From: Apoderus coryli
Lineage: Eukaryota > Arthropoda > Insecta > Coleoptera > Attelabidae
Direction of reading: 5' to 3'
Assembly (NCBI GenBank): GCA_911728435.2
Contig: OU452208.1
Coordinates: forward strand, 2,542,001-2,606,000
Length of the DNA: 64,000 bases
Within the stretch, counting starts at the first letter, position 1, and every line of letters begins with the position of its first letter. Made by a program: the position numbers and the translations under genes. The notes under the pieces were generated by a model that worked only from the letters and a program-made list of their open reading frames with translations, was not told the DNA's origin and did no database searches. This document shows, one piece after another, positions 22,601 through 37,600 of this stretch.

Positions 22601-25600
22601 CAACATGATTGGTTGCTAAAGTACCTGAACGCTACATGTGAATAAACTAATAATAAGAACAATCAAATCAGACCATTAAACGATCAAATAAATTATATAA
22701 AAACGCCGAAACTGAAAAAGCACTAAAAAAGAATTCCAAAGGGTCCTAAAAATAACCAAATTCTTGCTAAATGTTTTTAGGTCGTTTAATATTGTTAACT
22801 ATGCAGATGATGCCAAGGTTTACTAGAAGAAGTTGAGAAAATTTCGAGTGATCTGCGGGCTCTGGAACCGGTCATTGGTTCATGTAAGTGTACGGTCTTA
22901 CATCATGACGCAAACAATACTCGCTTGCGACCGATTTTTGACAACACACCTCTTACGAATGTTGCGGAAAAGAGGCACTTGGGTGTGATCCTCTCAGAGG
23001 ATTTCAAGTGGAAGAATCAAGTGACTAGTTTTATATAAAAAAAGCTAAATCATGATTTATCAAATACAAAAAGCTTTTAATGACCTTTCCATACGACTGA
23101 TGTACAAATGTTACATACGTCTTATCCTTGAATGTTTAAAGACATTGAGCTGTTGGAAGGTGTACAACGTAGAGTAACCAAAATTCCACCTGAATTGAAG
23201 CATTAACTGCCTGAACTCCGACTTACGAATGAAGGTGTCAACATTATTGGTTATCGTAGTCAACGCGGTGCCCTTATAAAAACTTCTAAGATATCAATGT
23301 TGTTACAGTGTCTAACAATATTTTTCACCGTAACGAACAAGGCTGAGAAAGAAAGGTCTTCTAGGATTGGATGAAAAACCTTTTTAACAAACCTGGTGAT
23401 TGAATATATATGGTGAATACAGTGAAAGCGTCATCAGTATTTAAAAACCGGTTGGATGGTGAACTCTTTGGATGAAGGGCTACACTTGTGCCCTATTTGT
23501 GAATATATCGTTAAAAACTAATCAGTAGTCTCATCGGGAAACTGCCTACTACTTTCAATGATAATAAAAATTATAATAATTTAGTTTACTTGAAGTGTTG
23601 ATCTATGGTACTTACTTTAATATTGAAATATCCTGTTTAATAAAAGACACATCTTGTGGCGTTAGAAAAACATACTGCATCTCCTTGTGCTGGTTCGCAT
23701 GATGTAGTAGAATGTCAATTACTTTGCTACGATTTAGTTTATCCTTAAAAATAAATAAATAAAGGTTTTGTTGTAGAAATAGTGTGTAATTTACACTAAA
23801 GCCCAAAAATTCAGGTAATTAATTTTGGTAAAAATGCCGAAACACGTCAAGTCATTTGCCAAATGCCGCATATTTTTACATGCACGCCATTGATACAGGA
23901 TGTCCCATTTAAGAGATATGAAGACATACATATATTTTTTAATGGAATATCCTGTATATTAATACATTTTTGGATGCAGGGGAACATACCAGGCATCATG
24001 GTCATAAATAATTTTATAGAGTTGTTCAATTTGAGACAGTATAGTAGTATCCTGAATGCGCCTGGCAATTTATTAGATCTTGTTCTTTCAAATGTTTCCT
24101 GCGATGTTGTTTACGCGCCTGATCCTTTGGTTGATGAAGACGTCTATCACCCTGCTCTTCAAATATTTTTCTCCCATATTATATCTCCACAAAAGGATTT
24201 TCCAGTAAGTTCATTGAATAAGAAATACAATTTTAAAAAGGCGAATCTCCCTATTTTATATGAACAAGTCCTGCTCAAAGATTGGCCATTCCTTAAGGAT
24301 ATAGAGGATGTCAATATTGCTGTTGCTCAATTCTACCATCATCTTAAACATATTTTAGACATGTGTGTTCCGGTTTTTAAATCCCATTCAAAAAAATATA
24401 ATTACCCTAGCTGGTATACACGCGATATAATATGTGACATACGCAACAAGGCAAGAAATTGGCGTAAATGGAAAACTTGCAAATCATTGACGCACTTTAA
24501 CATTTTTAAAAATCTTCGAGCTACTATAAAGCAGAAGACCGATATCGCATATAGAAATTATGTTGCGAGCATTGAGAGCACGGTGAAAAGCGATCCACAG
24601 AATTTGTGGAGATTTGTTCAAAGCAGAAAGAGTTGTTCGAGAATACCGGGAAGTATGGTTGATGTGTCCGGAGAATGTCTTTCTAGTCCGGAAGGTATAG
24701 TTAATACATTTGCGACCTTTTTTAGTTCTGTTTATGAACAGCCATCAGAGCGCGTGCCTGTGGTTGGTGTACCGTTTGATTCATCAATTTCGGTTGGCAT
24801 TGTAGATCTTCAGGATGTAATTTCCGCACTGAAAAAACTTAAACCTAAAATGACGTCAGGCCCTGATAATATACCATCATTCTTTTTAAGAGACTGTGAT
24901 CATGCCTTCGCTGAGCCACTGCGCGTTTTGATTAACAAGTCCCTACAGTCTTGCACATTCACGACTGCTTGGAAGATCTCTCGTATTTGTCCGGTCTATA
25001 AATCTGGTGCTAAAGGTCATGTTGAGAATTATCGGCCAATTTCAATTTTGTCTAACTTCTCGAAAATTTTTGAGATAGTCGTGTATGTGAAAGTATTTAA
25101 TCAAGTCAAAAATCGCATCTCCCAATATCAACATGGATTTTTTACTGGTCGCTCACCTGTTACCAACCTAACCTGCTTTACTCAGGATATATGCTCAGCT
25201 CTCAATAATGGCTTGCAAGTTGATGCGATATACACTGGCTTCTCGAAGGCCTTTGATAGGATCGATCATGCAATACTTATGACTAAGCTGGATATCATGG
25301 GCTTTCAACACCGTACTGTTCAATTTTCAATTCTTTTCTATCTGACCGCGAGCAATTTGTCGAATTCAGAGATTTCCGATCTTCATCTTTTACTCCTACC
25401 AGTGGTGCACCTCAGGGAAGCAATCTACTTCCACTCTTATTTGTCATCTATGTAAACGACATTGCTGCTGAAGTCTCTAGCGACTATCTTTTGTTCGCCG
25501 ATGATTTGAAATTAGTAACAGGCTTCCGCTCAACGTCAGTAAGTGCAAACTCATGTCATTTACCAGACGACAGAGTGTAAATAGTTTCAATTATACGCTG

Positions 25601-28600
25601 AATGGTGTTGTTCTTGAATCTTGTGAGTCAATAAAGGACTTGGGAGTGAGCATGGATAGTGAAATGACGTTTGTTGCTCATATTGACTCTATTTCACAAA
25701 GCGCGATCCGAATGATGGGTATTAGTCTCCGCTCAACTACTGATTTTCAGGCTATTGACTGTCTGCTTCAGCTGTATGTAAGTTTTGTCCGCTCTAGATT
25801 AGAATATGCCTCTTTTATATGGTCTCCTTTATACCAGATACACATCAATAAATTGGAGCGTCTTCGAAGAAAATTTTTAAAAATTTTAGCTTTTAAGATC
25901 GATGGATGTTTCCCAGTCAGGGGCATTGACCATAATATATTGTTAAACAGATTTAATGTTAATTCATTGGTTTGTCGTAGAGATTCGGCTGGTCAAATGT
26001 TCCTGTTTAAGCTTATAAACGGCATAATTGACTCCCCTCGCCTTTTGGAACAACTGCCCTTTAATTTACCACAATTCTTTTCTCGAACGATGAATTTATT
26101 TAGAGTGCCGCGTTTCAACACCAATTATGCATCGAGATCACCTCTTTACCGAGCATGCCGAACCTGCGATCGTCTTAATATACATCGATCTGTACATTAC
26201 TTTGACGGGTCACTGTGGTCTTTTCGCGCTGGTTTGTATCGGTACTTGAGCACCCTGGAAATGGTATGGTGAGTTTGTCGTATGGTAATTTTGTTGTATT
26301 GTTGTTAACTTTATATTGCTTTATGGTGTATTTTTCTGAGCTTATGCTTTTTCGATAATTTTTATCAATTATTTAGTTTACTATTGAGATAATATCCATT
26401 GTCTAGTACTTAGAATTGTCTTGTTATTGGGTCTGGACCTGTTAGACAATAAAGTATTTATTTATTTATATTTTATGTAGCATGTCATGTCTAAAATGCC
26501 TTTGGCGTTTCTTCTCATTAGTTGTCATTTTGCAGTTGATTACATTAACTAAAGTGAATATTCAAAATGGTTAAATTGGCAGAAACTCAGAGAATAGATG
26601 TGTTAATAATGACAGGATATATAGATCGTGCTAGGACCCAAAGGGAAGTTTGCGCAATATTCAATATGAAATATTCAGACATTCAAATATCTCAAAATTG
26701 AGAACAAATTTAGAGACGGGACACGTACGAGATCTTCCTAGGTCTGGTCGGCCTTCAATTCCAGAAGACAAGAAGTTAAATATTATTTTAGACGTCCAAG
26801 AGGAGATAGCTTTAGATTACGAAATGGCCAAATCATCTATAAAAAGGATGTTGAAAAAAGAAAAATATCACACATACAAAATAGAATTAATTCATGAGCT
26901 AAACGAAGATAATACAGATCTCACCTTGGATTTTTGTGAAAGCTTAATGAATATAATGATCATTGTTTGACCCGTAGAATAATATTTTCTGATGAATCGA
27001 CCTTTTGTCTCAATTATCGCTACTTGTCTTCCACCAATCCACACTGGGCTGTTGGAGTCCACACCCAGTATAAACAGTGTATATTACTGTTTGTGCCGGT
27101 GTTGTGAGGACAGAATCCTAAGACCGTATTTCTTCGAGGGTACAACACGTCAACGCTACTTGGATTTTTTTAGAATTGAATTGATCCCTGCCTTATGCGG
27201 TTTGTTTCCAAATGTAAACAACCCTAATGTTCCTGGGGAGTTTCTTGGGTTCCAACCGAATTGCGCGCGTCCACATTTTTGTAGAGACGTGCGCGAATAT
27301 TTAAATGACGTGTATTCCATTAAAAAAATATGTAAAATAATAATCCCTTTATTGTCTAACAGGTATAACTACCCAATTACAAGACAAAACAAAAATATAT
27401 ATTATGATACAATGACATAGGTGATTGAAAATAAAACTAATAAAAGTAACAAAGGTATAAAATAAAATGGCCACTCAAATAACTACCTAAATAATATCGA
27501 TTTCATTAGCCTGTAAGTACCCGCGCAGGTCACGCTTAAATGAATTGAGTGATGCATTAAAGTAATTAATATTCTCATGGATAGTCAGACGATTGCAGTA
27601 GTTGCAAGCCCGAAAAAGGGGCGCCCTAGTTTCATAGTTTGCGTGAACCTGGGGCACCCAAAATATATCAGAAGCTCTTGCGTGTAAGCGGGGAACACGA
27701 AACCCAATCTGATGAAGCAGCCGAGGACAGTCCAGCAAACCGTTTATTAATTTGAAGATAAATATTTGAGAAACATAAATGCGCCGCTCGGACAATAGTT
27801 GAAACTGAAACCTGTTCAGCAACAAACCGTGACTACAGCCGCGAGATGGAAAACATCCATCAAGCTTAAATGACAGATATTTTAAGAATTTGCGTTGGAT
27901 GTTCTCAAGCCTCTGTATATGGACATGATACATAGGTGACCAAACAATTGAGGCATATTCCAATTTCGACCGTATATAAGCAAAATATAGCGTTTTAAGG
28001 CAGTCTACATTATTAAAATTCTTTGTTTGTCGGAAAATGAATCCCAGCATCCTGAGTGCAGCCGCCGAAACATGTGAGACATGGTCATTAAAAGTCAATT
28101 CACTGTCAACATAAATCCCGAGGTCCTTAATGACATTACATCTCTCCAACGCAACATTAAGTATGTAGTTGTGCATCACAGGTGTAAGGCATTTTGTAAA
28201 CGTTATGGATTTACATTTATTAGCATTTAAGGGAAGCTTGCTTAGGTCACACCATACAGACAGCATATGTAGGTCTCTTTGCAAACGATCACAATCATCG
28301 GCACACCGTACAACACTGACAACTTCAAATCATCCGCAAAAAGCAAGTGCTGACTTGAGAAATTATCACCAATATTGTTCACAAAGATAGCAAACAGTAA
28401 AGGAGCCAAGGTACTACCCTGTGGGACTCCACTAGGCACAAAGAAGCAATCAGACCGATAGCCATTATATTCAACGAACTGCTGACGAGTCGTTAAATAT
28501 GACCCAAAAAATGCAATTAATTTCCTGCTGAAGCCAATGTCATTCATGCGTTGCTGCATCAAAGAATGATCGATCTTGTCGAAGGCTTTAGAAAAATCTG

Positions 28601-31600
28601 TGTAGATTGCGTCGACCTGAAAACCCCGACCAACAGCGGGATATACATCCTGTAAGAAAGTCACTAAATTGCTTACAGTGGAGCGCTTCTGAAAAAATCC
28701 ATGTTGTTGCCAGACCAACTTAGCCTTCACCTGGTTGAACAGCTTATTATGTAGTGCAATCTCAAACACTTTAGAGAAATTAGATAGGATAGAAATAGGC
28801 CGATAATTTACAATTCTATCAAGTTCGCCAGACTTATGTACAGGGCATACACGACCCATCTTCCAAGGGTCAGGAAATGTGTTAGATTGCAAAGAAAGGT
28901 TAAATATATATTGTAAAGGCTTGGCAAAGATGGTGGCACAATCCCTAATGATAAACGCAGGTATGTTGTCAACACCAGCGGTCATCTTCGGTCTCAGCCT
29001 CCTCAAAGCAACCAAAACATCATCAAAATCCAACAAGCCCACCGCGATCATATCATTATCATCATTAAACACGTCAACAACGGCATCTTCTACGGAGTCA
29101 ACGTACACTCCGCGGAAAAAACTCGCAAACGCGGAAACAATACCCAATGGATCGGACAATGCAACCCCGCCATCATCGAACAGCACACCCGGGATACGCG
29201 ACCTCTGTTTCTTATTTCTTATGTACTTCCAAAGCTGTGTTGGATCGTCTTTGATTGAGTCCTGAATCCGGTTGACATAACTTCTATAGGCTTGGGAAAT
29301 CCTTTGTTTAATCTGTGTTCTTAAAAACTCAAACCTATGTAAGTGACACGGTGTACCAGAAGATCTCCACTTTCGTAGACATTTATATTTCTCTTTAATA
29401 TCTTTTATGAGATCGAGTGGATACCAGCAGGGATAAGAGAATTTCTTAGATCGCGGTTTGAATGTGGGTACAGCAATATCCAGGATTGATGCTATCTTAC
29501 AGTGAAACTGTCTCACGGCAGCATTAACATCCGAAACATGATACAACCATGACCAGTCTTGCCCAGCTATTAATTCATACAACAGGAGATAATTTGCCTT
29601 ATTGAAATTATATTTTCTTGTTTCTGTGCTTGGGCAGAAGTTTTTTTGTTGTGGATCTATATTACAAGAGAACCGTATGTGTATTGCCGGATGATAGACG
29701 TCTTCAGCTACTAAGGGAGGGCATGGTTCAACCGTGCAACTAAAATTACACAAAACTAAATCAAGAAAATCATTATGGCAATTAGATACATCATTATACT
29801 GTTGCAAGCTTAGCATATGACTAAAATCATGGATCGTAACCAACTTGGGATCTCTAATAGAGCTATCTGAGGAATAGTGTACGTTAAAATCGCCCACTAT
29901 AATCAACTTACAATTATTACATTTAACAGACATCCTGTATATCTGGCGAGGGTGTCAAAAAATGCGACATTTGGTAAATTACTTGACGTGTTTAACCTTT
30001 TTCACCAAAATTAATTTGCCTGAATTTATTACAGACTTTTGGGCCATAAGTACTACAAATTAGGGCTCAATGTTGTTATTTTTAGAATATTGTAAGTATA
30101 AATAGCTATTGCTCACCATATAAACATCAAATTCGTCCAGAAAATAAAACGGAAAATCCATACATTGCCAAAGGGCATAGAGGAATGCTACAGTTGAGAA
30201 TGATCGCTCGCCTCCAGATAGATTCGATGTCGTAGTGGGTCCTTGAGAGCCCTGTTGCGGCATCACAACTAAATCCAACTTTTTGCCTAGCATATCAATA
30301 TCTATAGTTCCCTAAAAATATGTTCCGACTTTAATACAAAAATCCACTTTGTTCTTGTATTATAAACAAACCTTGAACTGTCGAAACTCCAACACATTTC
30401 TAAACGATATTTTAATAAATGTAATAAAATAATTTTCCGTCATTTTATAATACTTTTTCCGCTTATCTACCGCAAGACGCAATTCTTCTACATCACTCTG
30501 CAACAAGTTCATAACATCCTTGACTTTGTCGTATTTAGTTTTCAATAAATTGTATTGGGTTGTAAGTTCGACAATGTTCTCCGTTGTATTTTCTATGCGT
30601 CCTATGGATCGAGTGATTTCATTCAGCTGATTAGTGATTTCTGCTACCTGCCTGAAATTTTTGAAATGTTAATAATAAAAGTGTGCGATTTATTGCGATA
30701 TAAATAAATTCTTTATTGTCTAACAGGTGAATCACCGCAATTACAACACAAATGCCTATAATATTTTTACATTCAGAATTTTGCAATATTGTCACACCCG
30801 GTATATTGTAATAAAAATATTACATCCGGTCGAACTAGAGTATTTTTCGCTGATTAATAATTTATAAAAGTTCATGACTCTAACATCGGTATTGTATCAA
30901 CGAAATAGACAAAATTTGCTGATTTACATTTTTCCACACAAGCGGTACAACGCAACGCCAGGAATAGGCAAATTCGTTGGTCGATATTCGAAAGAGTGGA
31001 AAAAAATAATTAAATAAATAATAGTTAGTAAAACATAGGTATTTGACTTTCCATTTTATTTTAATATAGTTTTCTAAATCTAATCAAGTAACTATTAACT
31101 GAGAGGCGCAGTTCAAATACAGACCGTCAGGGGGAGAATCATTCAGATCATTTTTAGTGAGCGTGTTGTACGGTAATCAATAAAATATCAACCCCTTTTC
31201 TATATTCGATGTACGAGCGGTCATTTTCATACAATATCGCCAAGCTATATAATCGGTTGCCGGAAGATGTCAAGATTTTGTCTGGCATGAGATTTAAATC
31301 CACCGTTCGTCGCTTGATTCCTTCTCTACTGTGGTACTAGTGTAATTAATCTCGTGGTTAAATCCGTGTATATTGTATGCTTGACATGCTCGAAGTAGTG
31401 GTGCCTAATTAGTACGAAAAATAGGAACGTGAAATAGTCTGCTATCCCTTGCAGAGGCTCGCGGTATGTTAAAGTTCAAAGAGTGGACTAAGTTTGAACA
31501 ATGCACCACGCTATTAATAATGTTAAAAAGAAATTGTCCAACATAAACTGTGCCAGTAGCCAGCGAAACTATCTGAAAGCGATCAAGCAGTGCTCTATGA

Positions 31601-34600
31601 TGGAATCTTCTACATGGGAATCAACAGTCAAGTTTCAACGCTAAATATTTCAATAATTTACGCTGTATATGTTCAATGTGCTCTGTATGATATTGATAAA
31701 TAGAAGACCATATTATAGATGCGTGTTTTTCAGGGAAAGTTGTTTTTCGTTAGCTAAACCTCTTCAAATTATCTTTAATTCATCAATTCACTTCGGCGTA
31801 TTTCCAAGATTGTGGAAAACTAGCTTTATCACTCCTGTTTTTAAGTCCGGAAACAGGGCAGATCTATCGAACTACCTGTGTGCATATTGAACTCAATACC
31901 CAAGCTATTTGAAAGTAATGAATTTGAATGATTTCGGACTGGTAAATCCACGGAGCTTAATCTCATTGAGTTTACCAATGATTTGTTCCGGGCGTTGGAG
32001 GATGTGTATCAGCGTTCACCACGAGCTTTTGATTCGTAAGCCTAGAATTATGAGGGTCATCCTTGTCAAGTTGGTTGAAGAGCTATTTGTTCGGTAGACA
32101 TCAGATTGTCCGGGTTAATGATTTCCATTCCAATCCCATACCAGTTTCCTCTGGTGTTCCTCAAAGGTCCCATTTGGGTCAATTAAGATCGTTCCAGGGA
32201 TTCACTTTTGCATGAATATTTATTTCATTGGTCAGGCGGCTCTGGAGTACAGATCATTGGTGAAGGATGTGGGGGTATATTTGGACACGTCTCTGAACTA
32301 TACTTGTAAATATATTCTTAAGTGGTTTAATTATGGATACATTTATTTAGAAAACTATTTCTTGAAAATCTTTATTTCTTTACCATCAATTTCACTACCA
32401 TACTTGCTTCCAAGATCACTAAGTTTACACTGCATTTCTAACTCCAATATTTTCTTTTCTCTCTCAAGACGTTGGTTTTCTATTTCAGCTTGTTTTTCTT
32501 CTATTATAGCGAGTTTCTTAATTTTCGGTAATTGTAATTCCATTAACTGTCTGTTTTTCGATCTACGCGTTGCAATTGATGATACTGATCTCGTGTTTCT
32601 TCCTTCAACTGGAGGATTATCATTCAATTTCTGATTTTCATCTCCATTTACCTTTGAAGGGGTTTTCTCTTTTACTTGATCAGCAAATCCAATACAATCT
32701 GATAATTCGTTTATAGATGACATTTTTTGTCAATTTTTTTTTTATTTTTCAAAATTATTTATTTACCAATTTTCCATCTTTATAGAACTATTATCCAAAT
32801 TTTAGTTCTGTTTTACTCGAAGGACCATGTAAATATATTCTCAAGTGGTTTAATTATGGATTAATTTATTTAGAAAAGTATTTCTTGAAAATCTTTAATA
32901 CTCAACACATCAATTATCAAAGGCCACTAAAATGTTGGACTGTATCAGGCGTTGGTCGGTGGATTTTAATATAAACACCATCAAAACCTTGTACACAGGG
33001 TTCGTGAGGCCGCACTTAAAATACACCTCTGCGGGATGGTGCCACTCTGCCTATATTGAGAGAGTTCTGCACCATTTCCTAAGGTATGTTCACTTCAAGC
33101 TTGGTCGTGAAAAACAGATTACCTTTTTAATTACGACATGCTGATGAGTGAATTCGGCTCAACGATATGGCATACCCGTAGAGGGCGTAGAGTCATCAGA
33201 GATCTGACTGTACTACAAAAGATTGTAAATGGCGCACTTTCATCCTCTCAATTGTTGGATGATATTGGTTTCCGCATTCCTCCTAGACACAGTAGAAACT
33301 CTGATCTTTTCCATATATCCTTCCACCGCACAAACTATGCGCTTGTTCCCTGGGCATCCAGGCTGGCGAATCGTTTTTCTGATCGAAACAGCGACTTTTT
33401 CGCTCCTTTTGGTGAGTTTATGGGTCACTTGAGGACGGGTACTTGCGTGTAGTATATTCATTGTTTTAGAGCGTAAACAGCTCACTTTTCGCGTCCTGTG
33501 GTGGTGGAATCAGTTGCTCTCTTTTGGTCCGTGGTATAATTATATATGTATGTTTTGTATCTTGCTGTATTGTGTTTACATTTTCTACTTGTATTATCAT
33601 TTATGTATCTTGTTTTTTTATCATTTTTTAGTTTTAAGTATTATATCTTCATATGTAATTTATTTTTGGAGTACATGTTGTATCAAAATGGATTTTATCC
33701 GTAGATTCATAAAATTAAAATAAAAAAATGTATGTAATTACTTGGAAACATTGGTTTTCTTATGTTGTGAACTTTTGTTTTTTTTTTAATAAAAGCCATT
33801 TATTATTATTATTAAAGAAATCTCTGATTCGCTTACCTTAACTCCGGCATTCTTTCACCGCCCGCGGCCGCTTCTCTACTCTGAACCTTAATTTCAGCTT
33901 CTTTCGACTTAACCTCTCTTTTAGCGCTTCCCAACCGTGTTAAATAGCCAGCCAAACGGTCAGCTAAAAATTTTTCATTCATTGATATCTCTTTACGTTT
34001 AGCTTCCAAATCTCTAGCTTGATCCTAGGATAATAATTAAACATGTTGATGTTATTAAATACATTATTATACAAATTAAAGCAAGGATTTTATTTTTCGC
34101 ATTAGACTTTAAAATATTACTACACGGGGTACCCGGGACGTCCTTTTCTCGGACATATACAATTCACAGTAAAATAACCAGTCTATTAATAACAAAAAAC
34201 ATCCTTGAAAGTTGGACATCATATGGATTTTTGTCAGGCAGATCTACGGCTTAGTCTCCTGGCATTCGTGGACTAGTTGACTGCGGCGTTGGAGGAGCGT
34301 ATCACGTCCATACTGTATATTATACTGATTTCTCCAAAGCTTTCGATAGGGTACATCAGGTAATGGTGGCAAAGCTTGCCGCGTACGGTTTTGGAGGGCC
34401 GTTGTTGCAATGGCTTACTAGCTACTTGTCTGGTAGTACACAGATCGTACGCATATGTGGTTTTTGGTCTTCTGATATTTATTTATTTATTGTCTAACAG
34501 GTTACACCCAATTACAAGACAATTCTTTGATTCCATAATATAAACAATTGAACTTAATCTACACTAAAACTATAACAAAAACTTAATATCAAATTCTTAA

Positions 34601-37600
34601 ATTAACTAAATGAGCCTGCAAACTATGTTTAAATGCCACTAAATTATTACTAAAAAAATTGGTATGAACAGATATTTTATGCTTATTACATAGATTGCAT
34701 GCACTGATTACGGGAGCCCTCGTCTCATAATTCGTATGAGCTTGGGGAACTCTAAATAAGTGCATGTTCCCTGTATATGCCAGTGGTACGTTGAGGTTCA
34801 CTTCCTGTAAGAGGTGAGGGCAATCCAGCAAGGAGTTGATTAATTTAAAAAGAAATATTTGAGATGCAGACACTCTTCGACACTGCAACGACTGAAAACC
34901 AAAACGGTTTAAGAGTTCGTTATGATCAACCCCCCTGTCTGGATATCGTCCATCAATCTTGTACGAAATGTACTTTAAAAACTTACGCTGAACCTGCTCA
35001 AGTTTATTGATATATACCTGGTAAATCGGTGACCACACGACAGATGCGTATTCCAACTTTGACCGCACCAGCGACTGGTAAAGGGCTATAAGAGGGTCTA
35101 TATTCTGAAATTCCCTTGTGGACCTTATAATAAACCCAAGTGCTCTAGTCGCCTCTTGGCAAATACTGTGAAGGTGAGGATTGAATGACAATTCATTGTC
35201 AACAAGGACACCCAGATCCCTAACTTCCTTGCATCTCTGAAGAATGTCGTCGCCAGTGCTGTACTCATACCGGACGATATCAGCACTCCTGGCGAACGAC
35301 ATACATTTGCATTTTTTTGTGTTAAGTGGAAGCCTGTTATCTGCACACCAACGGTCCAGCGCCACCAAGTCCGTCTGAAGCAGCTCACAGTCCAAGGGAT
35401 TACGTATTATCCTGAAGAACTTCAGATCATCAGCAAACAGGAGACAGGAACTAAATACATTCGCAGTGATATCGTTGACGTATATCGAAAATATAAGTGG
35501 AGCCAAGTTGCTCCCCTGCGGTGCACCACTTGTAGCTACAAAATCCCTAGATTTAAAGCCATTGTACTCAACAAACAAGGTACGTCCCGTAAGATAAGAC
35601 TCGAGGAATCCAACAAGGGCAACACCGAATACTAGTGCCCTCATTTTACGTAATATAATACCATGGTCCAACCTGTCAAAAGCCTTCGAGAAGTCTGTGT
35701 AGATAGCATCAACCTGATCACCTCTGCTCATGGTGGGATAAACATACTGCAGGAACTCGGATAAGTTAGTGACGGTTGAGCGCTTCTGATAGAAGCCATG
35801 TTGGTGAACTATTATTAAATTTTTTATTTGACTAAATAATTTGTTATGTATGGCTATCTCAAAGACCTTCGAGAAGTTAGACAAAATAGATATCGGACGA
35901 TAGTTCACTATTTCGTTGACATCATTGGCCTTGTGCACTGGACATATACGAGCCTTCTTCCAAACGTCGGGAAAGGTTTGAGCGTTTATTGATTTATTGA
36001 ATAGGACTTGTAATGGTTTAGCAAATATATATGCGCAATCCCTAATTAGGAATGAAGGTATGCCGTCAAATCCAGCGGTATTTTTGGGCTTTAATTTCTT
36101 GAGTGCGTTAAAAATATCCTCATAATCAAAACATCCAGTACTAATCGCACTATTAGACCCCAAGTCTTTGCTGCAACCGTCATATGACTGAGAATGCATG
36201 AAAACGCCCTCGCAGAACCCCGCGAAGGCATCCACTATAACCTGCGCATCTGTCATGGTACTTCCATCGACATCAATCATTGCACCCGGTATGCGTGACT
36301 TTCGTTTTTTATTCTGTATGAATCTCCATAGCTGTCTGGTATCCGTTTTGATTGAATTTTGAATGCTTTCTAGATAGTTGGAATATTCCCGCTCGACACC
36401 TCGTTTAATGTCCGATCTTAATATTTTATACATATCATAGTATTGTATGGAGCCTGAAGTTCTCAATTTTTTTAAAAATGTGGCTTTAGCTTTTATTTGC
36501 TGAATGATACATGGCGTGTACCAACAGGGATATGTAAAGCGTTGTTTGCGATGTCTGAAAGTTGGCACGGACTTATCAAACAAGTCAAATATTTTGTAAT
36601 AAAATTGGGAAACTGCATCATTGACATCACCTACTTCATTGATAAAGGACCAATCTTGACTAAAAATGTTGTCATATAACTGAATAAAATTAGCTTTTCG
36701 AAAATTCATATTATATTCATGTTCCATCTGGCGTCCCTCAGGGTTCACATCCGGGACCTCTATTATTTAACTTGTTCGTGAATGATATTGCCAAATGTTT
36801 CTTAAACAGCAACTTTAAGCTTTTTGTAGATGATCTAACGAGTTATAGAAGGGTTCTGACATTGCGCGATGCAGAAATTTTATATAATGTGTTTTTGTGG
36901 TGTGAGGCGAACGGCATGAATCTAAATATATCAAAATAACAACAACAAATAATTTTTGGCAACGTGTTATTTTCTCAGATTAATCTAAATATAATAATCA
37001 TATTATGGTATGGCCAAGACAATGTGGAATTTAAACAAGAAAATTTGTGTCCGACAGTAAAACACGGTGGCAGAATATTTTAACCACGATTTGTTGTTGT
37101 TTTCTTAGATTCATAAAATGAAAGAAGATTATCAAATTACATAATACTTTTTAATAATACCTCAAGTTGATAAAACGTTTTGCAGTCACTGTATCAGACA
37201 CCGCCGGTATTAGGTTGCAATGTAGTTATATACATATAACGAGTTTTATTTATAAGGCTGTATACCAGTGATACGAGCGGAACACGTTTGTTTTCGTTTT
37301 GAGGGAGAATTATTTTGTGACAAGTGTAAGTATAGTATAATATTTGTTTTTATAAATATTTTTTAAATTGCAAAACAGTTATACATTTAACATTAATTGT
37401 TAATACATAAAGGATTTTTAAAATATTGTGATGAAAAGTTAAAAGGGTGCGCCTATGGACGGCTGAGGTCGGTATTGACATTACAAAGGGATATAGAGTT
37501 GGGGTTTTTTTATATCATAATAAATTAAGATTAGAAAGCCTATACCTACAGACTGAATCGATTAGTTACTACAACAACAAAATTTATACTTTATATTGGA

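Larger units (their letters stand above)
34200..36940 (+). pseudogene. LINE, family D, copy 2, split by LINE copy C
   Basis: The left half (34200-34478) encodes FLSGRS, then YYTDFSKAFDRVHQVMVAKL and SYLSGSTQIVRICGFW. The right half (36723-36940) resumes with VPSGVPQGSHPGPLLFNLFV, FKLFVDDLTSYRR and WCEANGMNLNISK. The two halves join in register when the minus-strand LINE between them is removed. Confidence 0.8.

Noticed and set aside
32305..32897. A 70-bp tandem duplication of LINE sequence
   Set aside because: The 70-bp repeat is absent from homologous LINE copies at this place, and the ATACT duplication with a primer-site motif indicates an LTR insertion.
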